From the NCBI GenBank assembly GCA_002793195.1, contig PFPT01000005.1, positions 1 to 37,428 of the forward strand: DNA of 37,428 nt. The letters are read 5' to 3'. The stretch's first letter is position 1, and every line of letters starts with the position of its first letter. Both the position numbers and the translations under genes were made by a program. The DNA is from Gammaproteobacteria bacterium CG_4_10_14_0_2_um_filter_38_22 (GTDB taxonomy: Bacteria; Pseudomonadota; Gammaproteobacteria; Coxiellales; Coxiellaceae). This document shows positions 1-9,128 of the stretch, in pieces. The notes beneath the pieces are model-generated. The model was not told the DNA's origin. It saw nothing but the letters and a program-made list of their open reading frames with translations, and ran no database searches.

Positions 1-111
1 TTTGTTAGAAACAAAGCGAGGTTAACAGGGGTTGAAGTGTTCGGGTAGGTGGGATTTGTGGGGGCTTACAATAAATTTACTAATAAAGAATTAAAAACAC
101 ATAGGAAAATT

Positions 112-864
112 GGTTCTGTCGCAAAAACAACGATCTCAAGAACAGTCAATAAATGGTGCCACTCTCAAAAAGAACTCATTATGTTAGTCATACGCTGATA
201 CTTGTCTTATGCGTTGAGCTATCGCGATACTGAAGAGATGATGTTAGATTGCAGAATTAATGTTGATCACTCCACAATTAATCGCTAGGTTATTTATTAT
301 GCTCCATTGCTTGAGCAGTTGGCAGATGAATGAAACTTATATCAAGGTAAAAGGTGTGCGGCACTATCTGTGTCGTACAGTTGATAAAGAAGGAAATACA
401 ATTGATTTCATGTTATCTGAAAAACGTGATAAACCTGCAGAAAAAGTGTTTTTTACCAAGGCAACAAGATCAAGCGGCATGCCAGAAAAAGTTACAATCA
501 ATAAAAGTGGCTCAAACATCGCATCATTAAATTTAATTAATTCTCAACTTATGATGTTATTTTTATTTGGATGCGTATTTATGAATATACCTGTTCGTCA
601 AATAAAATATTTAAATAATATTGTTGAACAGGATGATCGCGGAATTAAAAAAATTAAAAAACTGATGATTGGTTTTAAAGTGTTTCATTCTATGCATGCA
701 ACTTTATCTGGAATTGAATTATGCTGAATGCTGAAAAAAGGTCAGCACATTAATTCTGAAAATCCATATGCATTTGAACAGTTTTATACGTTAGCAGCAT
801 AGTTGCACTCAGGAGAATTGCGCTTGTGGTTTTATTGCGCAATTGAAAAATTTGTGACAGAACT
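112..864 (+). mobile_element. Degraded IS6-family (IS26/IS257-like) insertion sequence
   Basis: An element of about 750 bp bounded by imperfect terminal inverted repeats. The left end is GGTTCTGTCGCAAA (112-125) and the right end is TTTGTGACAGAACT (851-864); these match as an inverted pair at 12 of 14 positions and resemble the GG(T/C)(T/A)CTGTTGCAAA ends of the IS6 family. Between them lies a broken transposase frame. No 8-bp target duplication is visible: GGAAAATT lies before the left end and AATAAAGG after the right. The insertion is therefore old or rearranged. It sits just upstream of yebC. Confidence 0.85.
145..802 (+). pseudogene. IS6-family transposase, inactivated
   Basis: Conceptual translation in two frames recovers typical IS6 transposase text: a helix-turn-helix part with ALSYRDTEEMM and VDHSTINR, then NETYIKVKG, VDKEGNTIDF, PEKVTINKSGSN, YLNNIVEQDDRGIKK and a C-terminus ending FYTLAA followed by TAG at 800-802. 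Damage visible: in-frame stops near 205 (TGA), at the W expected after INR (TAG near 283) and at 725-727 (TGA). There is also a frameshift with loss of about 15-20 codons before the catalytic core near 310-330. The first two catalytic Asp of the DDE triad read Asn (NETY for DETY, INKSG for IDKSG); the Glu of NNIVEQD is kept. The protein cannot be made or be active. Confidence 0.88.
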
Positions 865-911
865 AATAAAGGGGTCGGCATGCAATACTCTAGCACCCCC
901 TGTTAAATAAA

Positions 912-925
912 TTGCTGTACAGCAA
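912..925. promoter_or_regulatory. 14-bp perfect palindrome upstream of yebC
   Basis: TTGCTGTACAGCAA is an uninterrupted inverted repeat 74 bp before the yebC start and just outside the IS relic. It could be an operator for a dimeric regulator or a cruciform-prone site. It is not a LexA box, which needs CTGT and ACAG separated by 8 bases. No known regulator is assigned. Confidence 0.35.
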
Positions 926-999
926 AAGCAACCGATGTTCATCTGTTTTTATCGCATAAAATCAGATATGATTTTGCCAGTTTATCGTGAGGATTTTTT

Positions 1000-1743
1000 A
1001 TGGCAGGTCATTCTAAGTGGAGTAATATTCAGCATCGCAAAGGCGCGCAAGATGCCAAACGTGGCAAAATATTTACCAAACTCATTCGTGAAATCACAAC
1101 AGCAGCACGCATGGGTGGCGGCGATGAAGCCAGCAATCCACGCTTACGTTTAGCTATACAAAAAGCACTCATACAAAATATGACTCGCGACACCGTTAAT
1201 CGTGCAATCAAACGTGGTGCCGGTAACGAAGATGATATCGCCATGATGGAATGTGTTTATGAAGGTTATGGTCCTGGCGGTGTTGCGGTGATGGTGGAAT
1301 GTTTAACCGATAACAAAAATCGCACTGCATCCGATGTGCGACATGCTTTCACCAAATACGGTAGCTTTGGCGCCTCAGGTTCGGTTGCTTTTTTATTTAA
1401 AAAATGTGGATTTATTCAGTTTGCAGCAGCAGCACCCTTTGATACTATTTTTGAAGTGGCGCTCGAAGCAGGCGCGGATGATGTGATTGAAAATGATGAC
1501 ACCAGTGTCGATGTAACAACCTCACCTGAAAATTTTGACACAGTAAAAAATGCATTAACCGAAGCAAACTTAACTTTTGTGCAAGCAGAAATCACCATGC
1601 TGCCATCCACTCAAGCAAAATTAGAAGATATCGAATCAGCAAAAACAATGATTAAATTAACTGAAATGCTAGAAGATTTAGATGACGTGCAAAATGTGTA
1701 TTCAAATGCAGATATTTCAGAAGCTATCTTAGGAAAAATATAA
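1000..1743 (+). CDS. yebC: YebC/PmpR-family protein (TACO1 family)
   Basis: A 247-residue protein of the usual family length. It opens with the signature [20 protein letters not shown] and continues with [10 protein letters not shown], the [15 protein letters not shown] stretch and the central [10 protein letters not shown] motif. Family members are cytosolic proteins described as DNA-binding transcriptional regulators (PmpR). More recently they have been described as ribosome-associated factors that ease translation of proline-rich stretches, like mitochondrial TACO1; which role applies here cannot be read from sequence. The start ATG has a GAGGA ribosome site. In gammaproteobacteria yebC commonly precedes ruvC; here a small membrane protein gene and cyoB lie between them. 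Confidence 0.96.
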   Translation: MAGHSKWSNIQHRKGAQDAKRGKIFTKLIREITTAARMGGGDEASNPRLRLAIQKALIQNMTRDTVNRAIKRGAGNEDDIAMMECVYEGYGPGGVAVMVECLTDNKNRTASDVRHAFTKYGSFGASGSVAFLFKKCGFIQFAAAAPFDTIFEVALEAGADDVIENDDTSVDVTTSPENFDTVKNALTEANLTFVQAEITMLPSTQAKLEDIESAKTMIKLTEMLEDLDDVQNVYSNADISEAILGKI

Positions 1744-1745
1744 TC

Positions 1746-1964
1746 ATGACACTACTTTCTGCTTTTGGTTTATTTTGCGTTATTTTAATGCTGGTTTTCT
1801 ACGCGCTTGAAGAACGCAACCACTGGTTTATTCTGGCTTTTTCTCTTTCTTGCGTTTTAAGTTCACTTTACGGATTCTTGCAAGGCGCATGGCCGTTTGG
1901 ATTGGCTGAAATTGCTTGGACCATTGTGGTATTTCGCAAATGGTGGCAAGTTAGAAACACATAA
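1746..1964 (+). CDS. Small conserved-looking membrane protein (72 aa), function unknown
   Basis: Starts two bases after the yebC stop, so it is probably translationally coupled to yebC. The protein is almost wholly hydrophobic, with about three segments (roughly residues 2-20, 27-45 and 47-65). These are separated by a charged EERNHW turn and the motif QGAWPFGLAEIAW, and the protein ends in a short basic tail. There is no cleavable signal peptide or catalytic motif. I recall similar short proteins with a GAWPFG-type motif in proteobacteria but cannot name a function. Its place ahead of cyoB is suggestive of a membrane role, but nothing in the sequence links it to the oxidase. Confidence 0.7.
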   Translation: MTLLSAFGLFCVILMLVFYALEERNHWFILAFSLSCVLSSLYGFLQGAWPFGLAEIAWTIVVFRKWWQVRNT

Positions 1965-1990
1965 TCAACATCACATGCTTGTGTATTATT

Positions 1991-2012
1991 TCATTTCACC
2001 TCCATGAAATGA
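1991..2012 (+). repeat. Hairpin in the cyoB upstream region
   Basis: TCATTTCA and TGAAATGA form a perfect 8-bp stem around the six-base loop CCTCCA. It lies between the 72-residue membrane protein gene and cyoB. There is no T-tract after it, so it is not a clear terminator. In the RNA the loop reads CCUCC, the complement of a Shine-Dalgarno sequence. The 95-bp gap holds nothing else I recognise. Confidence 0.4.
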
Positions 2013-2059
2013 CATAATGAAAGATCTCAAAATCGTAAAAACAAGGATGTTAACTCACG

Positions 2060-3988
2060 ATGCCTTTACAATCACTTTTATTTGGCAAACTCACGCTCAA
2101 CGATATTCCCTATCATGACCCAATCATCATGAGCGGTGGCGCACTCATGGGAATAATGGTACTGAGTATTTTATTTTTAATTACTTATTACAAAAAATGG
2201 CACTATCTCTGGCATGAGTGGATCACATCCGTTGACCACAAAAAAATTGGCACCATGTATATAATTCTCGCACTGGTGATGTTAATACGTGGATTTACTG
2301 ATGCCATCATGATGCGTTTACAACAAGCATTGGCTTTACTCCCGTCAAAAGGCTATTTACCTCCAGCACACTTTAATCAGGTCTTCACAGCCCATGGCGA
2401 CATCATGATTTTTTTTGTCGCTATGCCGCTGATATTTGGTCTATTAAATTTTGCCATACCACTACAAATTGGCGCACGTGATGTGGCTTATCCTTTTTTG
2501 AATTCACTGAGCTTTTGGATGACGGTCACCGGCGCATTACTCATTAATGTTTCTTTAGTGATTGGTGATTATGCCGCAACAGGTTGGCTGGCTTATCCGC
2601 CTTTATCTGGCATTAAATATAGTCCTGGCGTTGGGGTGGATTATTTTATTTGGGCGCTACAAATCGCCGGCGTGGGTAGTTTACTCTCTGGTATTAATTT
2701 TATAGTCACTATTTTAAAAATGCGTTGCCCTGGCATGACATTAATGAAAATGCCCTTATTTTCATGGAGCGCATTGTGTTCGATGGCATTGGTTGTTGGT
2801 GCTTTTCCTGCTTTAGCCGCAACATTGGAAATGCTTTTTGCAGATCGTTTTTTTGGCATGCATTTTTTCACAGCAGGTCACGGCGGCAATGCCATGCTCT
2901 ACGTTAATTTAATTTGGGCATGGGGACATCCTGAAGTTTATATTCTAATTTTGCCTGCATTTGGTGTGTTCTCAGAAGTCATTGCTACTTTTTCAAGAAA
3001 AAAATTATTTGGATATGTTTCGATGGTGTACGCCACCATTGCTATTACTTTTTTATCTTTTGTTGTTTGGCTACATCATTTTTTTACAATGGGGGCCGGT
3101 CCAACTGTTAACGCTTTTTTTGGTATCGCCACTATGATCATTGCTATTCCAACTGGCGTGAAAATTTTCAACTGGTTATTCACGATGTATCGCGGACGTA
3201 TTACTTTTTCAGTGCCCATGCTATGGTCCATTGGTTTTATCAGTACGTTTGCTGTTGGTGGCATGACCGGTGTATTGCTGTCTTTACCCCCAGTTGATTT
3301 TCAATTGCATAACAGCGTATTTTTAGTGGCGCATTTTCACAACACGATTATTGGAGGTGTTGTATTTGGTTCCTTTGCTGGTTTGACTTACTGGTTCCCC
3401 AAAATATTTGGTTTTTATCTTGATGAAAAATGGGGTAAACGCGCATTTTATTTTTGGATTATCGGTTTTTATATCGCTTTTATGCCACTTTATGCGCTCG
3501 GTTTAATGGGTATGACGCGCAGATTAAGTTATTATGCAAATGCAAATTGGCATCCTTTTTTGATCATTGCTGCAGTGGGTGTTGCTAGCATCGGACTTGG
3601 CATTGTCTCTCAATTTATTCAATTCATTGTCTCTTTTAAAAATAAAGAAAAATATCGCGTAACATCAAGTGACCCATGGGAAAATGGGCGCACACTAGAA
3701 TGGAGCATTCCTTGTCCTGCACCTCATTATAATTTTGCTGTTATTCCAACCGTTAATGAGCGAGATGCGTACTGGGCAATCAAAGAAAAAAACCTGCCCA
3801 ATCCCAATCAATTTTTATTGGAAAATGCAGCGCATATTCCTATGCCAGCTAATACAGCAGCTGGTTTTTGGGTTGCTGTCTTTAGCGGTCTTTTTGGATT
3901 TGCAATGGTGTGGCATATCGCTTGGATGATAACGGTTGGATTGCTGGGTATTTTCATCACATTAATAGTAAAATCATTTCAAAAATGA
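2060..3988 (+). CDS. cyoB: Cytochrome bo3 ubiquinol oxidase subunit I
   Basis: A 642-residue inner-membrane haem-copper oxidase subunit that would reduce O2 to water with electrons from ubiquinol while pumping protons. Alignment to E. coli CyoB runs with a constant offset of +6. The quinone-site residues are R77, D81, H104 and Q107, and the low-spin haem ligand is H112. The proton-channel residues are D141 (IGARDVA) and E292. The CuB ligand and Tyr crosslink are H290 and Y294 in WAWGHPEVY, followed by the LHHFF histidine pair and the AHFHN ligands. All key residues are intact and the length is close to the E. coli protein (663). Oddly, cyoA (subunit II), cyoC, cyoD and cyoE are not adjacent; the gene sits between yebC and ruvC. 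The ribosome site AAGGA is rather far from the ATG. Confidence 0.96.
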   Translation: MPLQSLLFGKLTLNDIPYHDPIIMSGGALMGIMVLSILFLITYYKKWHYLWHEWITSVDHKKIGTMYIILALVMLIRGFTDAIMMRLQQALALLPSKGYLPPAHFNQVFTAHGDIMIFFVAMPLIFGLLNFAIPLQIGARDVAYPFLNSLSFWMTVTGALLINVSLVIGDYAATGWLAYPPLSGIKYSPGVGVDYFIWALQIAGVGSLLSGINFIVTILKMRCPGMTLMKMPLFSWSALCSMALVVGAFPALAATLEMLFADRFFGMHFFTAGHGGNAMLYVNLIWAWGHPEVYILILPAFGVFSEVIATFSRKKLFGYVSMVYATIAITFLSFVVWLHHFFTMGAGPTVNAFFGIATMIIAIPTGVKIFNWLFTMYRGRITFSVPMLWSIGFISTFAVGGMTGVLLSLPPVDFQLHNSVFLVAHFHNTIIGGVVFGSFAGLTYWFPKIFGFYLDEKWGKRAFYFWIIGFYIAFMPLYALGLMGMTRRLSYYANANWHPFLIIAAVGVASIGLGIVSQFIQFIVSFKNKEKYRVTSSDPWENGRTLEWSIPCPAPHYNFAVIPTVNERDAYWAIKEKNLPNPNQFLLENAAHIPMPANTAAGFWVAVFSGLFGFAMVWHIAWMITVGLLGIFITLIVKSFQK

Positions 3989-3996
3989 GATTGATC

Positions 3997-4023
3997 ATGT
4001 TAAATCTGTTTACTAAAAAATAA
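3997..4023 (+). other. Nine-codon mini-ORF (with stop) between cyoB and ruvC
   Basis: Eight bases after the cyoB stop an ATG opens a frame reading MLNLFTKK, followed by TAA. It has no convincing ribosome site. It could be chance, or the stub of a gene that once followed cyoB. Listed because it is the only structure in this 53-bp gap. Confidence 0.2.
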
Positions 4024-4041
4024 GACCACAAGCGATTTTTT

Positions 4042-4533
4042 ATGACCATCATCCTTGGCATCGATCCCGGATCCATTAAAACCGGATTTGGCATTATCAA
4101 CAGTGAAAAAAATAATCTCTCTCATATTGCGCATGGCACTCTCGTTGCCAAAGGCGATACGATCCCTGCTCGCTTACATGATATTTATGAAAAATTATGC
4201 GGGGTCATTGCATTACACCAACCACACGAAGCCGCCATTGAGCAAGTGTTTATGCAAATCAATGTGCAATCTGCTTTAAAATTAGGGCAAGCGCGCGGCG
4301 CAGCATTAGTGGCACTCGCTCACTTTGCTTTACCCATCTATGAATACAGTCCACGTGAAATTAAAAAAACCGCATCAGGTTATGGCGCTGCAACCAAAGA
4401 GCAAATGCAGTTTATGGTCAAAATGCAATTAGAGTTAACCCAACAACCGCAAACAGATGCAGCCGATGGGTTGGCAATTGCCATTTGTCATGCACAACAC
4501 CGTGCCTTTAACAGGCTGACTACAGTAGAATAG
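4042..4533 (+). CDS. ruvC: Holliday-junction endonuclease RuvC
   Basis: 163 residues. RuvC is a dimeric, metal-dependent resolvase of the RNase H fold that nicks four-way DNA junctions symmetrically, working with the RuvAB motor in the cytosol. The four acidic catalytic residues are in place: D8 in LGIDPGS, E67 in IEQVF, and D139 and D142 in TDAADGLA. The QSALKLGQARG helix and the YGAATKEQMQ segment are also typical. It is followed after 22 bp by ruvA, giving the usual ruvC-ruvA-ruvB order. I see no LexA box in front of ruvC or ruvA. Confidence 0.97.
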   Translation: MTIILGIDPGSIKTGFGIINSEKNNLSHIAHGTLVAKGDTIPARLHDIYEKLCGVIALHQPHEAAIEQVFMQINVQSALKLGQARGAALVALAHFALPIYEYSPREIKKTASGYGAATKEQMQFMVKMQLELTQQPQTDAADGLAIAICHAQHRAFNRLTTVE

Positions 4534-4555
4534 CGATTCAGCAAAAGGATATTTC

Positions 4556-5161
4556 ATGATCACACATATTTCTGGATTACTGCTTGAGAAAAAAGCACCT
4601 TTACTCACGATGGATGTAAATGGAATGGGTTACGAAATCCATGCGCCCATGAGCACGTTTTACCAATTGCCTGATATTGGCAATAAAATCACCTTACTCA
4701 CCCATTTTGTCGTGCGCGAGGATGCGCATTTGTTATTTGGGTTTCACAGTGAACAAGAACGCCAATTATTTCGCGCATTGATTAAAGTGAATGGTGTTGG
4801 CCCTAAACTGGCCTTAACTATTTTATCCGGCATGGAAACCGATCATTTTGTACAATGCATACATTCACAAAACGCCAGCAGCTTAACCAACATTCCGGGC
4901 GTTGGAAAAAAAACAGCAGAACGATTAATGATTGAAATGCGAGACGGTCTATCGCACTGGCGCATGAGCAGCAAAACAGAAGACGCATCACAAGACAATT
5001 TAATCGACCCCAATCAAACCATCCAAGATGCCATCAGCGCATTAACCACATTAGGTTACAAACCCGCTGAAGCAAAAAATGCAGTTGCTAAAGTACATCA
5101 ACCAGAACATAACAATGAACAACTCATTCGATTAGCGCTACAAAAAATAGTAAGGAAATAG
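4556..5161 (+). CDS. ruvA: Holliday-junction branch-migration protein RuvA
   Basis: 201 residues, the normal length. RuvA tetramers bind the four-way junction and load the RuvB helicase. Visible: an N-terminal OB-fold beginning [12 protein letters not shown]; tandem helix-hairpin-helix motifs in the middle ([14 protein letters not shown] and [14 protein letters not shown]); an acidic linker; and a C-terminal three-helix domain ([16 protein letters not shown]) that contacts RuvB. AAAGGA lies just before the ATG. The stop is one base from the ruvB start codon, so the two are translationally coupled. Confidence 0.97.
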   Translation: MITHISGLLLEKKAPLLTMDVNGMGYEIHAPMSTFYQLPDIGNKITLLTHFVVREDAHLLFGFHSEQERQLFRALIKVNGVGPKLALTILSGMETDHFVQCIHSQNASSLTNIPGVGKKTAERLMIEMRDGLSHWRMSSKTEDASQDNLIDPNQTIQDAISALTTLGYKPAEAKNAVAKVHQPEHNNEQLIRLALQKIVRK

Positions 5162-5162
5162 C

Positions 5163-6176
5163 ATGACAATAGAACAAACTGATGAACGCATCACAGGTTC
5201 AGAAATCATCGCTGATAATGAAAATGCTTTAGAACAATCTATTCGCCCCAGAAAATTAGCTGATTATATGGGGCAACTGGCTGTACGCGAACAAATGACA
5301 TTATTTATTACTGCTGCCAAAAAACGCCATGAAGCACTGGATCATGTGTTAATTTTTGGGCCGCCGGGCTTAGGTAAAACCACACTTGCTCATATTATTG
5401 CAAACGAATTGGACTCCAACTTAAAGCAAACATCGGGGCCTATTTTAGAAAAAGCAGGCGATTTAGTGGGATTATTAACCACACTCGAACCCAATGATGT
5501 TTTGTTTATTGATGAAATTCACAGACTCAACCCCGCTATCGAAGAATTTTTATATTCTGCAATGGAAGATTATCGCATCGACATCATGATTGGCGAGGGC
5601 CCTGCAGCCCGTTCAATGAAAGTAGAATTACACCCATTCACTTTGGTTGGTGCAACAACACGCGCAGGATTACTCACTTCTCCGCTACGAGATCGATTTG
5701 GTATTGTGCAACGATTGGCATTTTATAAAATCGAAGAATTAAAACAAATCATTCAACGTGCTGCAAAAATATTACAAACCACAGTTGATACAGACGGTGC
5801 CATTGAAATTGCCAAACGCTCACGTGGCACGCCGCGCATTGCCAATCGATTATTACGACGCGTACGAGATTATGCGCAAGTGCATGCCAATGGCAATATC
5901 ACCCAACATACCGCCAAATCTGCATTAGATATGTTACATGTCGATGCGCGCGGACTGGATGTAATGGATAGACAATATTTAAATACGCTAATCCAACATT
6001 TTGATGGCGGCCCCGTCGGCATTGAAAGCATTGCCGCAGCAATCGCAGAAGAACGCGGCACGATTGAAGATGTAATTGAGCCGTATTTAATTCAAGAAGG
6101 TTTTATTAAACGCACTGCGCGCGGCAGACAGGCTACTGAGTTAGCCTATCAACATTTGGATCTGCTGATGCGGTAG
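5163..6176 (+). CDS. ruvB: Holliday-junction helicase motor RuvB
   Basis: 337 residues. An AAA+ ATPase that forms hexameric rings on either side of RuvA and pulls DNA through the junction. Walker A is GPPGLGKT at 66-73 and Walker B is DEIH at 117-120. The sensor/arginine-finger region is [18 protein letters not shown]. The C-terminal winged helix includes [13 protein letters not shown], with PYLIQEGFI and RTARGRQAT near the end. The 3' end overlaps the end of the opposite-strand gene (6133-7893) by 44 bp, so the two transcripts converge without a spacer and no terminator is visible. Confidence 0.98.
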   Translation: MTIEQTDERITGSEIIADNENALEQSIRPRKLADYMGQLAVREQMTLFITAAKKRHEALDHVLIFGPPGLGKTTLAHIIANELDSNLKQTSGPILEKAGDLVGLLTTLEPNDVLFIDEIHRLNPAIEEFLYSAMEDYRIDIMIGEGPAARSMKVELHPFTLVGATTRAGLLTSPLRDRFGIVQRLAFYKIEELKQIIQRAAKILQTTVDTDGAIEIAKRSRGTPRIANRLLRRVRDYAQVHANGNITQHTAKSALDMLHVDARGLDVMDRQYLNTLIQHFDGGPVGIESIAAAIAEERGTIEDVIEPYLIQEGFIKRTARGRQATELAYQHLDLLMR

Positions 6177-7893
6177 CTGCTTGCAAAGTAACTCGAGAAA
6201 CAGGTTGAAAAAGCCTATGAACTTGGTTACACAGTGTTTCCGATTTTTCTAATTCCTCTTTACAGAAAGTAAAAAATGTAGCTGCCCAACTCTGAGAAAA
6301 TAAATTGCAATCTACTGCTTTTATCTTTTCACAAACGCGATTCAAAATAGGAATCATTATATTCCGCGCAACATTTAAATCATTTGAAGAAAAATCACAT
6401 AACTTGCACCCAATTTCATTGATTATATCTACCACGCCAAGTGACAAAAACTCCAGCATATCTAAAAACTGCATCCCTGTTTTAGATCCTGAAAAACATT
6501 GATCACGATTAACCAAAGAAAGAAAGGCAACACCATAGTTATCCAAATCCAATAAGCAACTTCCTTCTATATTTAGAGAACCGTCACTTCCCATAAAAAA
6601 AGGAGTCACCTGATGAAGATCATAAATAGAAATACCGATGGAACATACACGATAAACTGCTTCTCTATTTTCAAACAACCATTGAATATAATCAAACTGC
6701 CATTCAAAAAAAAACTTAAAGTTGGCGATGCTGTCGACAAACGCCGTTAATTCCCGACATACCTTGTCTTGTCTTTCTGCCAGACCATCTATCTTTAAAT
6801 CATTTAGTATTATATTGACGAACAATTGCAAACAAGCAACCTGAAGATCATCATCCTCTAATATATTTAATTTAACAGCATACCCAAACAGATTTGACAA
6901 CTGCAGCAAACTTTCCTTGCTCAAGAAAACAAATAAATCATTCTGCCTTACATCATCAACATACACACTTTGCTGTAGTTTTTTCAAAAAAAAACAACTG
7001 CATGAGTTAATATACTTTAATAACACATCCTGTTCTTCATCTGACAGTGAAAGAAAATAATCTCTAATCGCTTCAATCGAAAAACCCAATTCGCATAACT
7101 GAAACAAGACCAATTGGTTGCCAATCAATTTCGCACGAAGCGGCTGATTCTCCCACTCTAGAAATGAAAGTGTTTCAACTTCCTCCTTCCAATCATCAAG
7201 CAATTGACCAATTTTCTTAATCTCTTTTTCTGCCGACAACAAAGCAATCAACCTTTCAAAATAGCCAAACACTGCATCTGAATAAAATAAATTCAATTTT
7301 TTGTAAACGGCAAGCACATTTGAAAAAGAACCCAGTATGACAAAAGCGTCCATACCAAATTGAAAAATATCAGCAAAAGCAGATAATGATCTATTAGAAA
7401 ATGCATAAACTATATCCTGAATAAACATTCTCAATGGGATAGTTAACATATTAAAATAATAATGAAATGACTTTAGAGTGAGTAAATTTTCATTGTCTAA
7501 CTGAGTCATCAATAAGTAGAAAAAATGCTGCTCTGCTGGTTGCAGCTGCCTATAACAAAGAAAATAATCCAGCAAACAAGTGGAGACGTAGCTAACCTCA
7601 GTCGCATGACAAGCAATCAAATAATAATGACTCAAAAGCGTATCATCTCGAGCAAAGTCAGCAAACAATGAGGCAAACCACTTATCAAACGGATCATTCA
7701 CTGTTTCAAACTTAAATGCACCACTGTCATATAAGCTATTTAAAATAAACCGTACAAACACATTAGTGCTTAAATTGATATTTTTTGAAAATACATCTTG
7801 AATTTCGGGATAGCATCGTAACACGCGATCACGATTTTCCATCTGCTGCTTTTCCAGATCTCCCCTTTCAAATTTTCTGATTTCATGTCTCAT
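6133..7893 (-). CDS. Unrecognised 586-residue soluble helical protein; possible secreted effector
   Basis: I do not recognise this protein. It has no signal peptide, no convincing membrane helix and no nucleotide-binding or hydrolase motif that I can see. The sequence looks all-alpha and is rich in Phe, Leu, Asp and Cys, with acidic patches such as LEDDDL (345-350) and SDEEQD (284-289). Near the C-terminus there is a charged run KEELEKSE (545-552), then a short polar tail. It is encoded opposite to ruvCAB and ybgC-tolQR, splitting what is usually one neighbourhood. A TATAAT box on the minus strand (7937-7942) lies about 45 bp before the ATG, so it probably has its own promoter; the ribosome site is weak. 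Linkage to a Dot/Icm locus makes an effector possible, but this is inference only. A start at Met18 cannot be excluded. Confidence 0.75.
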   Translation of the reverse strand: MRHEIRKFERGDLEKQQMENRDRVLRCYPEIQDVFSKNINLSTNVFVRFILNSLYDSGAFKFETVNDPFDKWFASLFADFARDDTLLSHYYLIACHATEVSYVSTCLLDYFLCYRQLQPAEQHFFYLLMTQLDNENLLTLKSFHYYFNMLTIPLRMFIQDIVYAFSNRSLSAFADIFQFGMDAFVILGSFSNVLAVYKKLNLFYSDAVFGYFERLIALLSAEKEIKKIGQLLDDWKEEVETLSFLEWENQPLRAKLIGNQLVLFQLCELGFSIEAIRDYFLSLSDEEQDVLLKYINSCSCFFLKKLQQSVYVDDVRQNDLFVFLSKESLLQLSNLFGYAVKLNILEDDDLQVACLQLFVNIILNDLKIDGLAERQDKVCRELTAFVDSIANFKFFFEWQFDYIQWLFENREAVYRVCSIGISIYDLHQVTPFFMGSDGSLNIEGSCLLDLDNYGVAFLSLVNRDQCFSGSKTGMQFLDMLEFLSLGVVDIINEIGCKLCDFSSNDLNVARNIMIPILNRVCEKIKAVDCNLFSQSWAATFFTFCKEELEKSETLCNQVHRLFQPVSRVTLQAATASADPNVDRLTQ

Positions 7894-7936
7894 TATTTTC
7901 TTCTGATCATAATCATGCTTTACTATTTAAAAACCC

Positions 7937-7942
7937 ATTATA
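7937..7942 (-). promoter_or_regulatory. Candidate -10 box for the 586-residue gene
   Basis: A perfect TATAAT on the minus strand, preceded by TTGGG, about 45 bp before the start codon of the divergently transcribed 586-residue gene. No good -35 hexamer is seen at 16-18 bp. The same 78-bp region also precedes ybgC on the plus strand. Confidence 0.35.
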
Positions 7943-7971
7943 CCCAACAAACATTAAGGAAATTTGAACAA

Positions 7972-8388
7972 ATGGCACAGCATTTTTTTGATATTAAAGT
8001 TTTTGCTGAGGATACCGATTATGGCGGCATTGTCTATCACGCTAATTACTTGAAATATATGGAGCGCGCCCGTACAGAATGGTTAAATTCCATTGGTATT
8101 TCGTTGCAATTAATGGTGTCTCAAAATGTACTGTTCGTTGTTCGCCAAGCCAATCTGCAGTTTCATAAGTCGGCATTATTAAATGATATCGTGACGATTC
8201 AATCAACGGTCAGCCTTATTAAAAATACACGCCTTTTTTTCAAACAACAGGTTGTAAAAAAAGACATGCCGAGTATCATTTATTGTACGGGTGATGTGGA
8301 AGTAGTTTGCATCAAACATAATGATAAAAAGCCGATTCGTCTGCCAAATGAGATTATAAATTGTTTGAATAGTGAGTCGAATGGGTAA
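7972..8388 (+). CDS. ybgC: Acyl-CoA thioesterase YbgC (Tol-Pal associated)
   Basis: 138 residues from the chosen ATG, which has AAGGA upstream and gives the family's normal N-terminus. An upstream in-frame ATG at 7885 would add 29 unrelated residues. It is a hot-dog-fold 4-hydroxybenzoyl-CoA-type thioesterase that hydrolyses short acyl-CoA or acyl-ACP. The signature EDTDYGGIVYHANYLKYMERAR holds the catalytic Asp. YbgC is typically the first gene of the tol-pal operon, and here tolQ follows after 43 bp. The physiological substrate and its link to the envelope are not settled for the family. Confidence 0.93.
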   Translation: MAQHFFDIKVFAEDTDYGGIVYHANYLKYMERARTEWLNSIGISLQLMVSQNVLFVVRQANLQFHKSALLNDIVTIQSTVSLIKNTRLFFKQQVVKKDMPSIIYCTGDVEVVCIKHNDKKPIRLPNEIINCLNSESNG

Positions 8389-8431
8389 AGCATCTATTGT
8401 TTATCTTTTTTAAAATATACAGGAAAACAAC

Positions 8432-9106
8432 ATGACGACAGACACATCCTTTTGGAGCTACATTATCAATGCCAATTTTGTCGTGAAATGTGTGATGTTA
8501 ATTTTATTGTTCGCATCAATTTCCTCGTGGACTATTATTGTTGAACGTTGGCGATTCTACAAAAAACAATGGTCTCAAACAAAAGCGTTTCAAACTCGAT
8601 TTTGGTCAGGCGTTGCATTAACTGATTTATATCGCGAAATATCTCAAGAAAATACAACAGAGATAGGGCTGCCCAAGATATTTGCAGCCGGTTTTCAAAC
8701 TTTTTCAAAACTACAAACTGCTGGCGATCATGATGCCGATAGCATCATGGATAGCGCACAACGTGCCATGCAAGTGGCTGAAACAGAAACGACCGACCAA
8801 CTCGAACAACCACTCACCTTTCTATCCACGATTGGCTCGATGAGCCCGTATGTGGGATTATTTGGAACTGTTTGGGGAATCATGGCAGCATTTCAAGCAT
8901 TAGGCACATTGCAACAAGCCTCTATTGCCGCTGTTGCACCCGGTATTTCAGAAGCATTGATTACAACTGCATTGGGATTATTTGCTGCAATTCCAGCCGC
9001 TGTTTTTTATAATCGTTTTACACATCAAGTAAATCGCTTACAAAATCAAACCGAAAATTTCGCAGCAGAGTTAACCAATATTTTACAACGCGCGATTAAA
9101 CAATGA
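8432..9106 (+). CDS. tolQ: TolQ, proton-channel subunit of the Tol-Pal motor
   Basis: 224 residues, three transmembrane segments: one near the N-terminus (about 15-37) and two in the C-terminal half. The MotA/TolQ/ExbB signature is visible as LSTIGSMSPYVGLFGTVWGIM and APGISEALITTALGLFAAIPA. TolQ and TolR form the proton-driven inner-membrane motor that, through TolA, draws the outer membrane inward at division. Start ATG with AGGAAAA upstream. tolR follows 22 bp downstream. The other partners (tolA, tolB, pal, cpoB) are not in this window. Confidence 0.95.
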   Translation: MTTDTSFWSYIINANFVVKCVMLILLFASISSWTIIVERWRFYKKQWSQTKAFQTRFWSGVALTDLYREISQENTTEIGLPKIFAAGFQTFSKLQTAGDHDADSIMDSAQRAMQVAETETTDQLEQPLTFLSTIGSMSPYVGLFGTVWGIMAAFQALGTLQQASIAAVAPGISEALITTALGLFAAIPAAVFYNRFTHQVNRLQNQTENFAAELTNILQRAIKQ

Positions 9107-9128
9107 CTTTCTGAATCACGGATAGCAC

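Noticed and set aside
1-111. Sequence before the IS relic
   Set aside because: No gene, repeat or regulatory signal could be supported in this 111-bp edge.
104-872. 8-bp target duplication around the IS6 relic
   Set aside because: GGAAAATT and AATAAAGG do not match.
4524-4560. Possible LexA/SOS box for the ruv genes
   Set aside because: No CTGT-N8-ACAG pattern is present before ruvC or ruvA.
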